Source: Bacillota bacterium
GTDB taxonomy: Bacteria; Bacillota; Clostridia; Clostridiales; Caloramatoraceae
Length of the DNA: 7,220 nt
NCBI GenBank assembly: GCA_023389275.1
Contig: JAEWEN010000052.1
Coordinates: 1 to 7,220 of the forward strand
Direction: 5' to 3'
In this document: one piece after another, positions 1 to 6,306 of the stretch
Layout: each line of letters begins with the position of its first letter
Numbering within the stretch: position 1 is the first letter of the stretch
The notes under the pieces: generated by a model
Told to the model about the DNA's origin: nothing
Database searches by the model: none
The model's input: only the letters and a program-made list of their open reading frames with translations
Program-made: the position numbers and the translations under genes

Positions 1-275
1 AAAACCTTAGAGTCTTAAATACTAACTTGTTTTAGTAATAAAATAAGGGCAAAGGGTAATTCCAATGAGAGTAATAAGTTTAAGAATTGGTTAATCCGCA
101 GCCAAGCTTCCAAAATGGCATAAAAGTATGGAAGAAGGTTCAGAGACTAGAGAATGAGAAGCCTATCAATAAATTCTCCACGAGTGCCCTATACCCGAGA
201 TAAGGGTAATGATATAGTCCGATACTTTATAGAAATATAAAGAGTAAAGATAAAGAGCTTTACAGAAACTAAATG
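1..275 (+). ncRNA. Group I self-splicing intron (3' part) interrupting dnaE
   Basis: A catalytic RNA that would excise itself from dnaE mRNA using guanosine. Helices that can be read directly: P2 20-25/32-37; P3 46-51/185-190; P5 62-66/86-90; P6 101-103/137-139 with P6a 107-111/130-134; P7 145-149/215-219 with bulged A144 and G143-C220; P7.1 150-155/173-178; P8 192-196/204-208; P9 225-231/236-242 capped by a GAAA tetraloop; P9.1 244-249/258-263. The conserved core strings are AATCCGCAGCCAAG (93-106, Q element), TTCAGAGACTA (139-149, R) and GATATAGTCC (211-220, S). By analogy with Tetrahymena, G145-C219 is the guanosine-binding pair. P4 is only weakly defined (54-56/95-97). P7.1 between P7 and P3 suggests subgroup IA. 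The terminal G is inferred to be G275. P1, the internal guide and the 5' splice site are not recognisable and probably lie left of the window. No endonuclease ORF fits in any loop seen here. Confidence 0.93.
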
Positions 276-1543
276 TCAACAAATCCCATGCAGCTGCATA
301 TGCAGTAGTTGGTTATCAAACAGCTTACCTTAGAAAGTATTATCCAGTTGAATACTTTAGTGCCCTTTTAACAAGTGTTATGGGAAGTAATGAAAAAGTT
401 GCTTTTTATATAGAGGCTTGTAGAAAAATGGGTATTGAAGTTTTACCACCTGATGTTAACGAAAGTTATGTAAACTTTTCAGTATCAGGTAATAAAATAA
501 GATTTGGTCTTGCTGCTGTTAAAAATGTAGGAAAAGGTGCAATAGAATCTATTATAGAAACTAGAGAAAAAATAGGTGACTTTAAATCCTTTACACATTT
601 TTGCAGAAAAGCAGATTTTACTCATATAAATAAAAGAGCTGTTGAAAGTATGATAAAAGCAGGAGCTTTTGATTCTTTCGGAAAATCACGTTTAACTCTT
701 TTAGATGTTTATGAGAAAGTTATTGATGGTTCTATAACTGATAGAAAAAATAATATAGAAGGTCAAATTTCTTTATTTGGAGCTATGACAGGAAGTAGCG
801 AAGAAGATCTTTATAAAGATGATTTTAAAGATGTTAAATGTCTAGATAAAAGAGAAGTTTTAGCTATGGAAAAAGAAATGATAGGACTTTACATTAGTGG
901 ACATCCTATTGATGAATGTGAAAATATTATAAGCTACTATGCAAGTGCTAAGGTTTCAGATATTTTCAGTGTTACAGGAGAAGATGAAGAATTTGAATCA
1001 AAATTAAAAGATGGAACAAGTATTTCTCTTGGAGCAATAATTTCTATAGTAAATATAAAAACAACTAGAAGAAATGATGTTATGGCATTTATAACTTTAG
1101 AAGATAAGTTTGGAAGTATAGAAGGAGTAGTATTTCCGAAAGTTTACCAAAAACTATCTAGATTTATTTATGAAGATAATATTGTTTTGGTTAAAGGAAA
1201 GCTTTCTGTTAGAGAAGATGAAAATGCTAAAATATTAATAGATGATATATCTCCAGTTTCAAATGAAGCTGTTCATGGAAAACTATTTATAAAAGTTGAT
1301 GAAATGGACTGGAAAACATCTAAAATAGATATAAAACCAACTCTTAGAAGATTTAAAGGGTTAAGTCCTGTAACTATAGTTGTTGAAAATAAGGATACAG
1401 GAAAGAAAACACCTTTAAAAGCTAGTGATGATTTAAAGGTAAATATAACAAAAGAACTTTTAAGCGAGCTTTCTATACTTCTTGGAGAGGAAAATGTAAA
1501 AGCTATTCCATATGAAGATGATAAATTTAAAGTAAATGTATAA
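276..1543 (+). CDS. dnaE: DNA polymerase III alpha subunit DnaE, 3' exon (C-terminal 421 residues)
   Basis: The catalytic replicative DNA polymerase subunit; in Firmicutes DnaE works beside PolC, extending primers at the fork. Coding runs from the intron boundary at 276: TC completes a split Phe codon whose first T is expected at the end of the 5' exon, then N-K-S-H-A-A-A-Y-A (278 onward), the fingers-domain motif of DnaE. The ATG at 380 lies mid-domain and is not the start. In order: the end of the fingers (to about 400), a helix-hairpin-helix region with GLAAVKNVGKGAIESI (about 506-553), the conserved GLYISGHP (about 887-910), an OB-fold nucleic-acid binding domain (about 1020-1250) and a C-terminal tail. 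The frame is intact to TAA 1541-1543. The N-terminal PHP and palm/thumb domains lie upstream of the window. Without splicing, in-frame stops at 245-247 and 251-253 would truncate the protein. A terminator follows directly. Confidence 0.95.
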
Positions 1544-1545
1544 GT

Positions 1546-1582
1546 TTAAGGAGCTTAGTTTAGGCTCCTTAATTCTTTCTTG
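1546..1582 (+). terminator. Intrinsic terminator of dnaE
   Basis: A perfect 9-bp stem (1546-1554 with 1564-1572, core AAGGAGC/GCTCCTT) with a 9-base loop, followed by a T-rich tract TTCTTTCTT. It begins three bases after the dnaE stop and should separate dnaE from the downstream cluster. The T tract is broken by C residues, so some read-through is possible. Confidence 0.85.
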
Positions 1583-1609
1583 TATTGCTAGCAGTTTTTA
1601 ATTTATAAT
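1580..1609 (+). promoter_or_regulatory. Probable sigma-A promoter for the MATE-pfkA-pyk cluster
   Basis: A perfect -10 hexamer TATAAT lies at 1604-1609, with a weak -35 TTGTAT at 1580-1585 and an 18-base spacer. It sits just after the dnaE terminator and would start transcription about 50 bases before the MATE start codon. The -35 matches consensus at only three positions and the region is A+T rich, so the assignment is an inference. Confidence 0.5.
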
Positions 1610-1665
1610 ATATTGAAAATCTAATTACAAAAGACAATTTTATATAAATAAAAAAGGAGAAGAAA

Positions 1666-2994
1666 ATGAGTAAGGAAATTGACATAGTAAATGGAAATAT
1701 AAACAGGCTTTTACTACACTATATTATCCCAAGTGTTGCAGGGATGCTAGGAATTGCTGGACTTATATTTTTAGACACAATGTTTATAGGAAGAGCAATA
1801 GGACCTGTAGGACTTGCAGCTATTAGTATAGCAGTTCCTATTTTTAGTATTTTTAATGCTATATCCTATCTTATATCAGTTGGAGGAGCAACAGTTCTTT
1901 CAATATCACAAGGAGAAGGAGATATTGAAAAAGGAAGAAGTGTATTTTCTCAAGCAATTATATTAAACTTAATAGTAAGTGTTATATTTATATTAGGAAG
2001 TATATTTTTCTTAGATAAATTAGTATATTTTATGGGAGCAAGTAGTGAAAATGCTACCTATGTAAAAGAATATTTAGGCATAGTAATGCCATGTGGAATA
2101 TGTTTTATGACAGTTAATATGTTAAATGTCTTTTCTAAAAATGATAAAGCCCCTAAAATAGGAATGTGGGGTATGATTATATGTAGTATTTTAAATATAG
2201 TCCTTGATTATCTTTTTATGTTTCCACTAGGTATGGGAATGAAAGGTGCAGCAATAGCTACTTGTACTGCTTATTTTTTAGGATCATTTCCAGGAATATA
2301 TCACTTTGCATTTAAATCAGAAATAAAATTTAAATTTGTAAAGCTTCAAGGAAATATGATAAAAAGAATAATTAAAAATGGATCAGCAAATTTTATAACA
2401 GAAACATCTATAGCAGGTGTAATGATTCTTTTTAATGTTGTTGTAAACGTTTTAGCAGGAAGTATTGGAGTTTCAGCTTACAGCATTGTTGTTAATATAG
2501 GTTTTGTAGTAACAGCTCTTTATAATGGTGTAGCACAGGCAATGCAACCAATAGTAAGTGTAAACTATGGTGCTGGTAAAATAGATAGAGCAGAAAAGGT
2601 TTTTAAAATATCAAAAAGAATTGTATTAATTATTGGGATATTAGTATTTTTAATAGGTGCATTTTTCCCAGAACAAGTAGTTAAAATATTTAGTGGAGAA
2701 GATGCAAAGCTTATTGAAATAACATCTAATGCAATAATAATTTACTTTACATCATTTATATTTTTAGGTGTTAATGTTGTAAATATATACTACTATCAAT
2801 CAATAGAAAATTCAAAGTATTCATCGATTTTATCAACCCTTAAAGGAATAGTTTTTATAATTATTGGAATAGTAGTTCTTGTTCCAATTCTTAATTTAAA
2901 CGGTGTATGGTTAACTGTTCCTTTAGCAGAGTTTTTAACATTAATAATAGGAATTATAATTTATAAAAGAAATAAACTAAAAACTAATTTTTAG
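1666..2994 (+). CDS. MATE-family multidrug/cation antiporter
   Basis: An inner-membrane efflux protein of the MATE superfamily, which exports organic cations or drugs in exchange for Na+ or H+. At 442 residues it has the usual family length. Hydrophobicity gives about twelve membrane segments, near residues 15-37, 48-72, 93-115, 134-156, 166-187, 193-215, 243-265, 268-288, 318-336, 354-376, 393-410 and 413-433, i.e. two six-helix repeats. Repeat signatures are GGATVLSISQGEGD (73-86) and QAMQPIVSVNYGAGK (291-305). The N-terminus resembles the DinF/MepA-like branch; the substrate cannot be told. The start is supported by AGGAG (1655-1659), six bases upstream of ATG. Only 12 bases separate it from pfkA, whose ribosome binding site overlaps its stop codon, so the two are probably co-transcribed. 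From memory, C. acetobutylicum has dnaE, pfk and pyk adjacent, so this gene looks like an insertion in that order. Confidence 0.92.
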   Translation: MSKEIDIVNGNINRLLLHYIIPSVAGMLGIAGLIFLDTMFIGRAIGPVGLAAISIAVPIFSIFNAISYLISVGGATVLSISQGEGDIEKGRSVFSQAIILNLIVSVIFILGSIFFLDKLVYFMGASSENATYVKEYLGIVMPCGICFMTVNMLNVFSKNDKAPKIGMWGMIICSILNIVLDYLFMFPLGMGMKGAAIATCTAYFLGSFPGIYHFAFKSEIKFKFVKLQGNMIKRIIKNGSANFITETSIAGVMILFNVVVNVLAGSIGVSAYSIVVNIGFVVTALYNGVAQAMQPIVSVNYGAGKIDRAEKVFKISKRIVLIIGILVFLIGAFFPEQVVKIFSGEDAKLIEITSNAIIIYFTSFIFLGVNVVNIYYYQSIENSKYSSILSTLKGIVFIIIGIVVLVPILNLNGVWLTVPLAEFLTLIIGIIIYKRNKLKTNF

Positions 2995-3009
2995 GAGGTA
3001 TTTTTTGTG
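2993..3009 (+). promoter_or_regulatory. Ribosome binding site and GTG start of pfkA, overlapping the MATE stop
   Basis: AGGAGGT (2993-2999) is a near-perfect Shine-Dalgarno sequence whose first two bases are the end of the MATE TAG stop (2992-2994). Seven bases later GTG (3007-3009) begins pfkA. No ATG lies nearby in frame, and the GTG puts the GGDAPG motif at the normal place, so GTG is the start. The overlap suggests translational coupling. Confidence 0.9.
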
Positions 3010-3969
3010 AAGACTATTGGTATTCTAACAAGTGGTGGAGATGCTCCAGGAATGAACGCAGCTATTAGAGCAATTACTCGTGTAGCACTTCATAAAGGAA
3101 TAAGGGTAATGGGAGTACAAAGAGGATATAATGGCCTTATAAATGGAGAACTTTTTGAAATGAATAGAAGTTCTGTCTCAGATATGATTCAAAGAGGAGG
3201 AACTGTTTTAAAAACAGCTAGAAGTGAAGAATTTAGAACTCCTGAAGGAAGAGCTAAAGCTGCAAATGTTCTTAAAGTGTTTGGTGTAGAAGGACTTGTA
3301 ATTTTAGGTGGAGACGGCTCTTTCATGGGAGCTAAGGCTCTTTCAGATGAGCATGGAATTAAAACAGTAGGAATACCTTGTACTATAGATAATGACATTG
3401 CATACACAGACTTTACAATAGGATTTGATACAGCAATAAATACAGTAGTAGATGTAATAAATAAATTACGTGATACATCAGCTTCACATGAAAGAGTTAG
3501 TGTAATTGAAGTTATGGGAAGAAGATGTGGAGATATAGCACTTCATGCAGGAATAGCAGGTGGAGCTGAAAGTGTAATAATACCAGAGGTGGAGTTTGAT
3601 TTTAATAAACTTTGTAGAGGAATACTTCAAAGTAAAACACTTGGAAAAATACACTATATTATTGTAGTTGCAGAAGGTGCAGGAAAAGCACATGATATAG
3701 CAGCTAAAGTAGAAGAATGTACAGGAATACAAGCAAGAGCAACTGTACCTGGTCATATACAAAGAGGAGGTTCACCTAGTGCATTTGACAGAATTATTGC
3801 TACTAAATTTGGAGCACAAGCAGTTGAATCTTTAATTAATGAGAAAAGTAATATAGTTATCGGAATAAGAGATAATAAAATTATAGAGATGAATATTACA
3901 GAAGCTCTTAATATGGAAAAAAAGGTAGATAAAAATTTATACAATCTAGCAAATGAGCTTTCTATTTAA
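3007..3969 (+). CDS. pfkA: ATP-dependent 6-phosphofructokinase
   Basis: Phosphorylates fructose 6-phosphate to fructose 1,6-bisphosphate with ATP, the committing step of glycolysis, as a cytosolic tetramer. Its 320 residues match the standard bacterial length. Visible motifs: ATP-binding SGGDAPGMNAA (9-19), GGDGS (101-105), catalytic TIDND with base Asp128 (Asp127 in E. coli numbering), substrate-binding Arg163, MGR (170-172), Arg244 and PGHIQRGGSP (248-257). Arg21, Arg25, Arg54 and Arg155 fit the ADP/PEP effector site, so allosteric control is likely. Gly104 is the ATP-type residue; PPi-dependent enzymes have Asp there. An oddity is Cys125 before TIDND, where the E. coli enzyme has Gly (Gly124) and PPi enzymes Lys. 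It lies in a tight cluster: 12 bases after the MATE gene and 12 before pyk. The start is GTG. Confidence 0.97.
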   Translation: MKTIGILTSGGDAPGMNAAIRAITRVALHKGIRVMGVQRGYNGLINGELFEMNRSSVSDMIQRGGTVLKTARSEEFRTPEGRAKAANVLKVFGVEGLVILGGDGSFMGAKALSDEHGIKTVGIPCTIDNDIAYTDFTIGFDTAINTVVDVINKLRDTSASHERVSVIEVMGRRCGDIALHAGIAGGAESVIIPEVEFDFNKLCRGILQSKTLGKIHYIIVVAEGAGKAHDIAAKVEECTGIQARATVPGHIQRGGSPSAFDRIIATKFGAQAVESLINEKSNIVIGIRDNKIIEMNITEALNMEKKVDKNLYNLANELSI

Positions 3970-3984
3970 GGAGTGGATTTCATG
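3968..3984 (+). promoter_or_regulatory. Ribosome binding site that sets the pyk start at ATG 3982
   Basis: AAGGAG (3968-3973) overlaps the pfkA stop TAA (3967-3969) and is followed after eight bases by ATG (3982-3984). An in-frame GTG at 3973 would add three residues, but it starts on the last base of the Shine-Dalgarno itself and so cannot be served by it. Starting at 3982 gives the typical pyruvate kinase N-terminus M-R-K-T-K-I-I-C-T-I-G-P. Confidence 0.88.
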
Positions 3985-5736
3985 AGAAAAACAAAAATAA
4001 TATGTACTATAGGACCTACTAGCCAAGACTTAAATACTTTAGAAGATTTAATGAACAATGGAATGAACACAGCAAGACTTAACTTTTCCCATGGAAATCA
4101 AGAGGAACATAAGAAAAGAATTGATGATATAAAAAAGGTAAGAGAAAAACTTGGAAAAAATGTAGCTATACTTTTAGATACAAAAGGGCCTGAAATTAGA
4201 ACTGGAAAGTTTAAAGACAAGGAAGTTATGTTATCTAAAGGAGAAAAATTTACTTTAACTGTAAATGAAGTTGAAGGAACAAATGAAATATGTAGTATAA
4301 GCTATAAAGACTTAAATAAGGATGTTCAAGTAGGAAATAAAATACTTATAGATGATGGACTTATTGAATTAAAAGTAGACAGTATTGAAAATGAAAATAT
4401 AAACTGTACAGTTATTAACTCAGGTATAGTTAGTAATAATAAAGGTGTTAATGTGCCAAATGTAAAAATAAATCTTCCAGCTCTTACTGAAAGAGATGAA
4501 AGTGATATAATTTTTGGTATACAAAATGATGTAGATTTTATAGCAGCTTCCTTTGTTAGAAAAGCATCTGATATACTTGAAATAAGAAAAGTTATGGAAA
4601 AAAATAATGGAAGTAATATTTCATTAATATCAAAAATAGAAAATAGAGAAGCTGTGGAAAACATAGATGAAATTATAAGATTATCTGATGGAATAATGGT
4701 TGCAAGAGGAGATCTTGGAGTAGAAATACCTACAGAAGAGGTTCCTCTTGTTCAAAAAATGATTATAGAAAAGTGTAACAGACAAGGTAAGTTTGTAATA
4801 ACTGCAACTCAAATGCTTGATTCTATGATAAGAAACCCAAGACCAACAAGAGCAGAAACTAGTGATGTTGCAAACGCTATATTTGATGGAACAGATGCAA
4901 TAATGTTAAGTGGTGAAACTGCTAATGGAAAATATCCAATAAAAGCTTTATCTATGATGAGAACTATTGCAGAAAAAGCAGAAACAGCTATAGACTATGA
5001 AGAAAAATATTTAAAACATAAAATAAGAGAAAGTGCAAATACAACAAATGCAATAAGCTTTAGTTGTATGGCAGCTGCAAGAGAATTAGGAGCTGCTGCT
5101 ATAATAGCTGCAACCCAATCAGGACATACAGCAAAAATGATTTCAAAATATAGACCTAAATGTCCTGTTATAGCAACAACACCTTATGAAAAAGTTGCAA
5201 GACAACTATCTTTAGTATTTGGAGTTGTTCCAATAGTAGGAGATGAATCAGATTCAGCAGATGAAATACTACACTCTTCAATTGATTTAAGTCTTGAAAA
5301 AGGGCTTCTTAAAAAAGGTGACCTTATTGTATTTGCAGCAGGTGTTCCTGTAGGATTTACTGGTACAACAAATATGATGAGAATACAAATCGTTGGAGAT
5401 GTACTTGCTAATGGAATAGGTATGGGAAGCTCTACATATGGATATGCTTGTGTTGTAGAAAACGAAAGTGAAATAGAAGAAAAGCTAAACACAGGAGATA
5501 TTTTAGTTATTAAAAAATTAAGTAAAGATTATATGCATTTTGTACTAGATAGAGCAAGAGCAGTAGTTCTTGAGTATGGAGGATTAACATCCCATGTTGC
5601 AATAGAGTGTATAAGCATGAAATTACCTATAATAGTAGGTGCAAAAGGTGCAACTGAAATAATAAAAACAGGTGCTTTAATTACTATGGATACTTTAAAT
5701 GGACTTGTTTATAGCGGAAAAGCACAAGTAATGTAG
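3982..5736 (+). CDS. pyk: Pyruvate kinase with C-terminal PEP-utilising domain
   Basis: Converts phosphoenolpyruvate and ADP to pyruvate and ATP, the last step of glycolysis, in the cytosol. At 584 residues it is the long form found in Bacillus and clostridia (about 585) rather than the usual 470-480. The TIM-barrel core shows ARLNFSHG (31-38; Arg32 and Asn34 bind phosphate and potassium), DTKGPEIRTG (66-75), ISKIEN (216-221; catalytic Lys218, metal ligand Glu220), ARGDLGVE (241-248; Asp244), ITATQML (273-279; Thr276) and RPTRAETSDVANAI (287-300). Glu71 in KGPE corresponds to rabbit Glu117, the mark of potassium-dependent enzymes. The lid domain is inserted at about 75-165, and the allosteric C domain spans about 345-472. 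The added domain (about 480-584) keeps the GGLTSH motif (533-538), whose His is phosphorylated in PPDK and enzyme I; its role in pyruvate kinases is unsettled. It follows pfkA by 12 bases and is probably translationally coupled to it. Confidence 0.97.
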   Translation: MRKTKIICTIGPTSQDLNTLEDLMNNGMNTARLNFSHGNQEEHKKRIDDIKKVREKLGKNVAILLDTKGPEIRTGKFKDKEVMLSKGEKFTLTVNEVEGTNEICSISYKDLNKDVQVGNKILIDDGLIELKVDSIENENINCTVINSGIVSNNKGVNVPNVKINLPALTERDESDIIFGIQNDVDFIAASFVRKASDILEIRKVMEKNNGSNISLISKIENREAVENIDEIIRLSDGIMVARGDLGVEIPTEEVPLVQKMIIEKCNRQGKFVITATQMLDSMIRNPRPTRAETSDVANAIFDGTDAIMLSGETANGKYPIKALSMMRTIAEKAETAIDYEEKYLKHKIRESANTTNAISFSCMAAARELGAAAIIAATQSGHTAKMISKYRPKCPVIATTPYEKVARQLSLVFGVVPIVGDESDSADEILHSSIDLSLEKGLLKKGDLIVFAAGVPVGFTGTTNMMRIQIVGDVLANGIGMGSSTYGYACVVENESEIEEKLNTGDILVIKKLSKDYMHFVLDRARAVVLEYGGLTSHVAIECISMKLPIIVGAKGATEIIKTGALITMDTLNGLVYSGKAQVM

Positions 5737-5890
5737 AAATTTATTATAAAATTTTTAATAAAATTATAAAAGAATTTAAACAAAAAGTTTAAAATATATG
5801 TTAAAATATAATAACCCAATGAATAAATTTATTGGTTATAGTAAATAATGTTAATAACCACAGATTGACAGAGGGTAACTGATTCTTTAC
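5737..5890 (+). other. Gene-free, very A+T-rich structured region after pyk
   Basis: No ORF with a ribosome binding site is present. An imperfect A+T hairpin lies right after pyk (5740-5746 with 5756-5762) and another at 5775-5781 with 5787-5793; neither has a T tract, so neither is a convincing terminator. A perfect -10 hexamer TATAAT sits at 5807-5812 without a recognisable -35. Downstream, GGTTAT (5834-5839) can pair either with ATAACC at 5811-5816, in a stem extended by AAT/ATT, or with ATAACC at 5854-5859. The more G-rich segment ACAGAGGGTAACTG (5868-5881) matches no RNA family I recognise. See the finding on a candidate small RNA or leader. Confidence 0.5.
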
Positions 5891-5921
5891 GCACATCACA
5901 AAAGTAGGTGTGCTTTTTTTT
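5891..5921 (+). terminator. Strong intrinsic terminator downstream of pyk
   Basis: A 7-bp stem GCACATC/GGTGTGC (5891-5897 with 5907-5913, one G-T wobble) with a 9-base loop, followed by eight T residues (5914-5921). It ends either the pyk transcript, after a 155-base 3' untranslated region, or a short RNA starting near 5819. It also lies 61 bases before the next gene and could act as an attenuator there. Confidence 0.92.
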
Positions 5922-5982
5922 GTATAAAAACTTCTTAAAGGTGGAATATTAAATATAACATTTTAAAAAGGAGTTGATATAA

Positions 5983-6204
5983 ATGAGATTAAACGGATTA
6001 GACCTTTTAGGACTTGTATTAACAATAATAGGAGGCTTAAACTGGGGACTTATAGGAATTTTCAACTTTAACCTTGTAGACTTCCTATTTGGAACAGGTT
6101 CTCTTTTAAGTAGAATAGTATATGTTTTAGTTGGAGTTGGAGCACTACTTCTTATATACACAGCAAGCACAATTTCATCAAGAGATGTTGTAGAAGTAAA
6201 ATAA
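5983..6204 (+). CDS. DUF378 family small membrane protein
   Basis: A 73-residue protein of unknown function that matches the DUF378 pattern (B. subtilis YuzA is a member). It has two hydrophobic segments (about 6-26 and 43-62) joined by a short loop. The family signature GGLNWGLIG (17-25) is followed by F-x-F-x-L-V-x-x-L-F-G (27-37), and SRIVYVLVGVGAL (43-55) starts the second helix. The tail (64-73) is short and charged. It should be a two-span inner-membrane protein without a cleaved signal peptide. AAGGAG (5968-5973), nine bases upstream, supports the ATG. The gene lies between two terminators and is probably transcribed alone; a possible -10 TATAAC lies at 5954-5959 with a poor -35. The family assignment is firm, but no function should be inferred from its neighbours. 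Confidence 0.9.
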   Translation: MRLNGLDLLGLVLTIIGGLNWGLIGIFNFNLVDFLFGTGSLLSRIVYVLVGVGALLLIYTASTISSRDVVEVK

Positions 6205-6218
6205 GTTTTAATATAGAA

Positions 6219-6258
6219 AAATAGGCTAGGATTTTTTCCTAGTCTATTTCTCTTTTTT
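6219..6258 (+). terminator. Strong intrinsic terminator of the DUF378 gene
   Basis: A 13-bp stem (6219-6231 with 6237-6249, core CTAGGA/TCCTAG, one G-T wobble) closed by a five-T loop and followed by CTCTTTTTT. A second run of six T follows at 6262-6267. The stem begins 15 bases after the DUF378 stop codon. On the opposite strand the matching A-rich flank (6217-6221) is short, so it is mainly a + strand terminator. Confidence 0.93.
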
Positions 6259-6266
6259 GGCTTTTT

Positions 6267-6275
6267 TGATACAAT
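6267..6275 (+). promoter_or_regulatory. Extended -10 promoter for the rRNA methyltransferase gene
   Basis: TGATACAAT (6267-6275) is an extended -10 element: TG, one base, then TACAAT, five of six matches to TATAAT. No good -35 is found (TTTCTC at 6247-6252), as is common for extended -10 promoters. It lies just past the DUF378 terminator and would start transcription near 6282, about 25 bases before the start codon. Confidence 0.55.
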
Positions 6276-6306
6276 AACTAGGATTAAACTTAAAAGGATG
6301 ATGAAA

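Noticed and set aside
1..275. An IStron (group I intron fused to an IS605-type element with tnpA/tnpB), as known in clostridia
   Set aside because: In the IStrons I know, transposase genes lie between the ribozyme core and the 3' splice site. Here the P7-P9.1 core runs straight into the exon with no room for ORFs. The part left of the window is unseen, so this is rejected only for the visible segment.
1583..1665. Guanidine-IV (mepA-type) riboswitch upstream of the MATE gene
   Set aside because: This class precedes some clostridial MATE genes, but the 83 bases here are nearly all A and T, with no aptamer-like helices or second terminator.
3484..3762. Minus-strand open frames inside pfkA, pyk and around the DUF378 gene
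   Set aside because: They lie opposite well-conserved coding sequence, have low-complexity Ser/Phe/Ile-rich products typical of reversed A+T-rich genes, and lack family motifs.
3973..3981. GTG at 3973 as the pyk start
   Set aside because: It lies on the Shine-Dalgarno sequence itself; ATG 3982 has correct spacing and gives the standard N-terminus.
5587..5595. pyk as a fusion with a phosphotransferase enzyme because of the TSH motif
   Set aside because: The C-terminal PEP-utilising domain with this motif is ordinary in Bacillus and clostridial pyruvate kinases, and the total length is normal for that group.
5738..5793. A+T-rich hairpins right after pyk as its terminator
   Set aside because: The stems contain almost no G-C pairs and lack a following T tract; the real terminator is at 5891-5921.
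5865..5893. Promoter with a perfect -35 TTGACA at 5865-5870
   Set aside because: At 17 bases spacing the -10 would be TACGCA, inside the terminator stem, with a poor match. The hexamer is probably chance.
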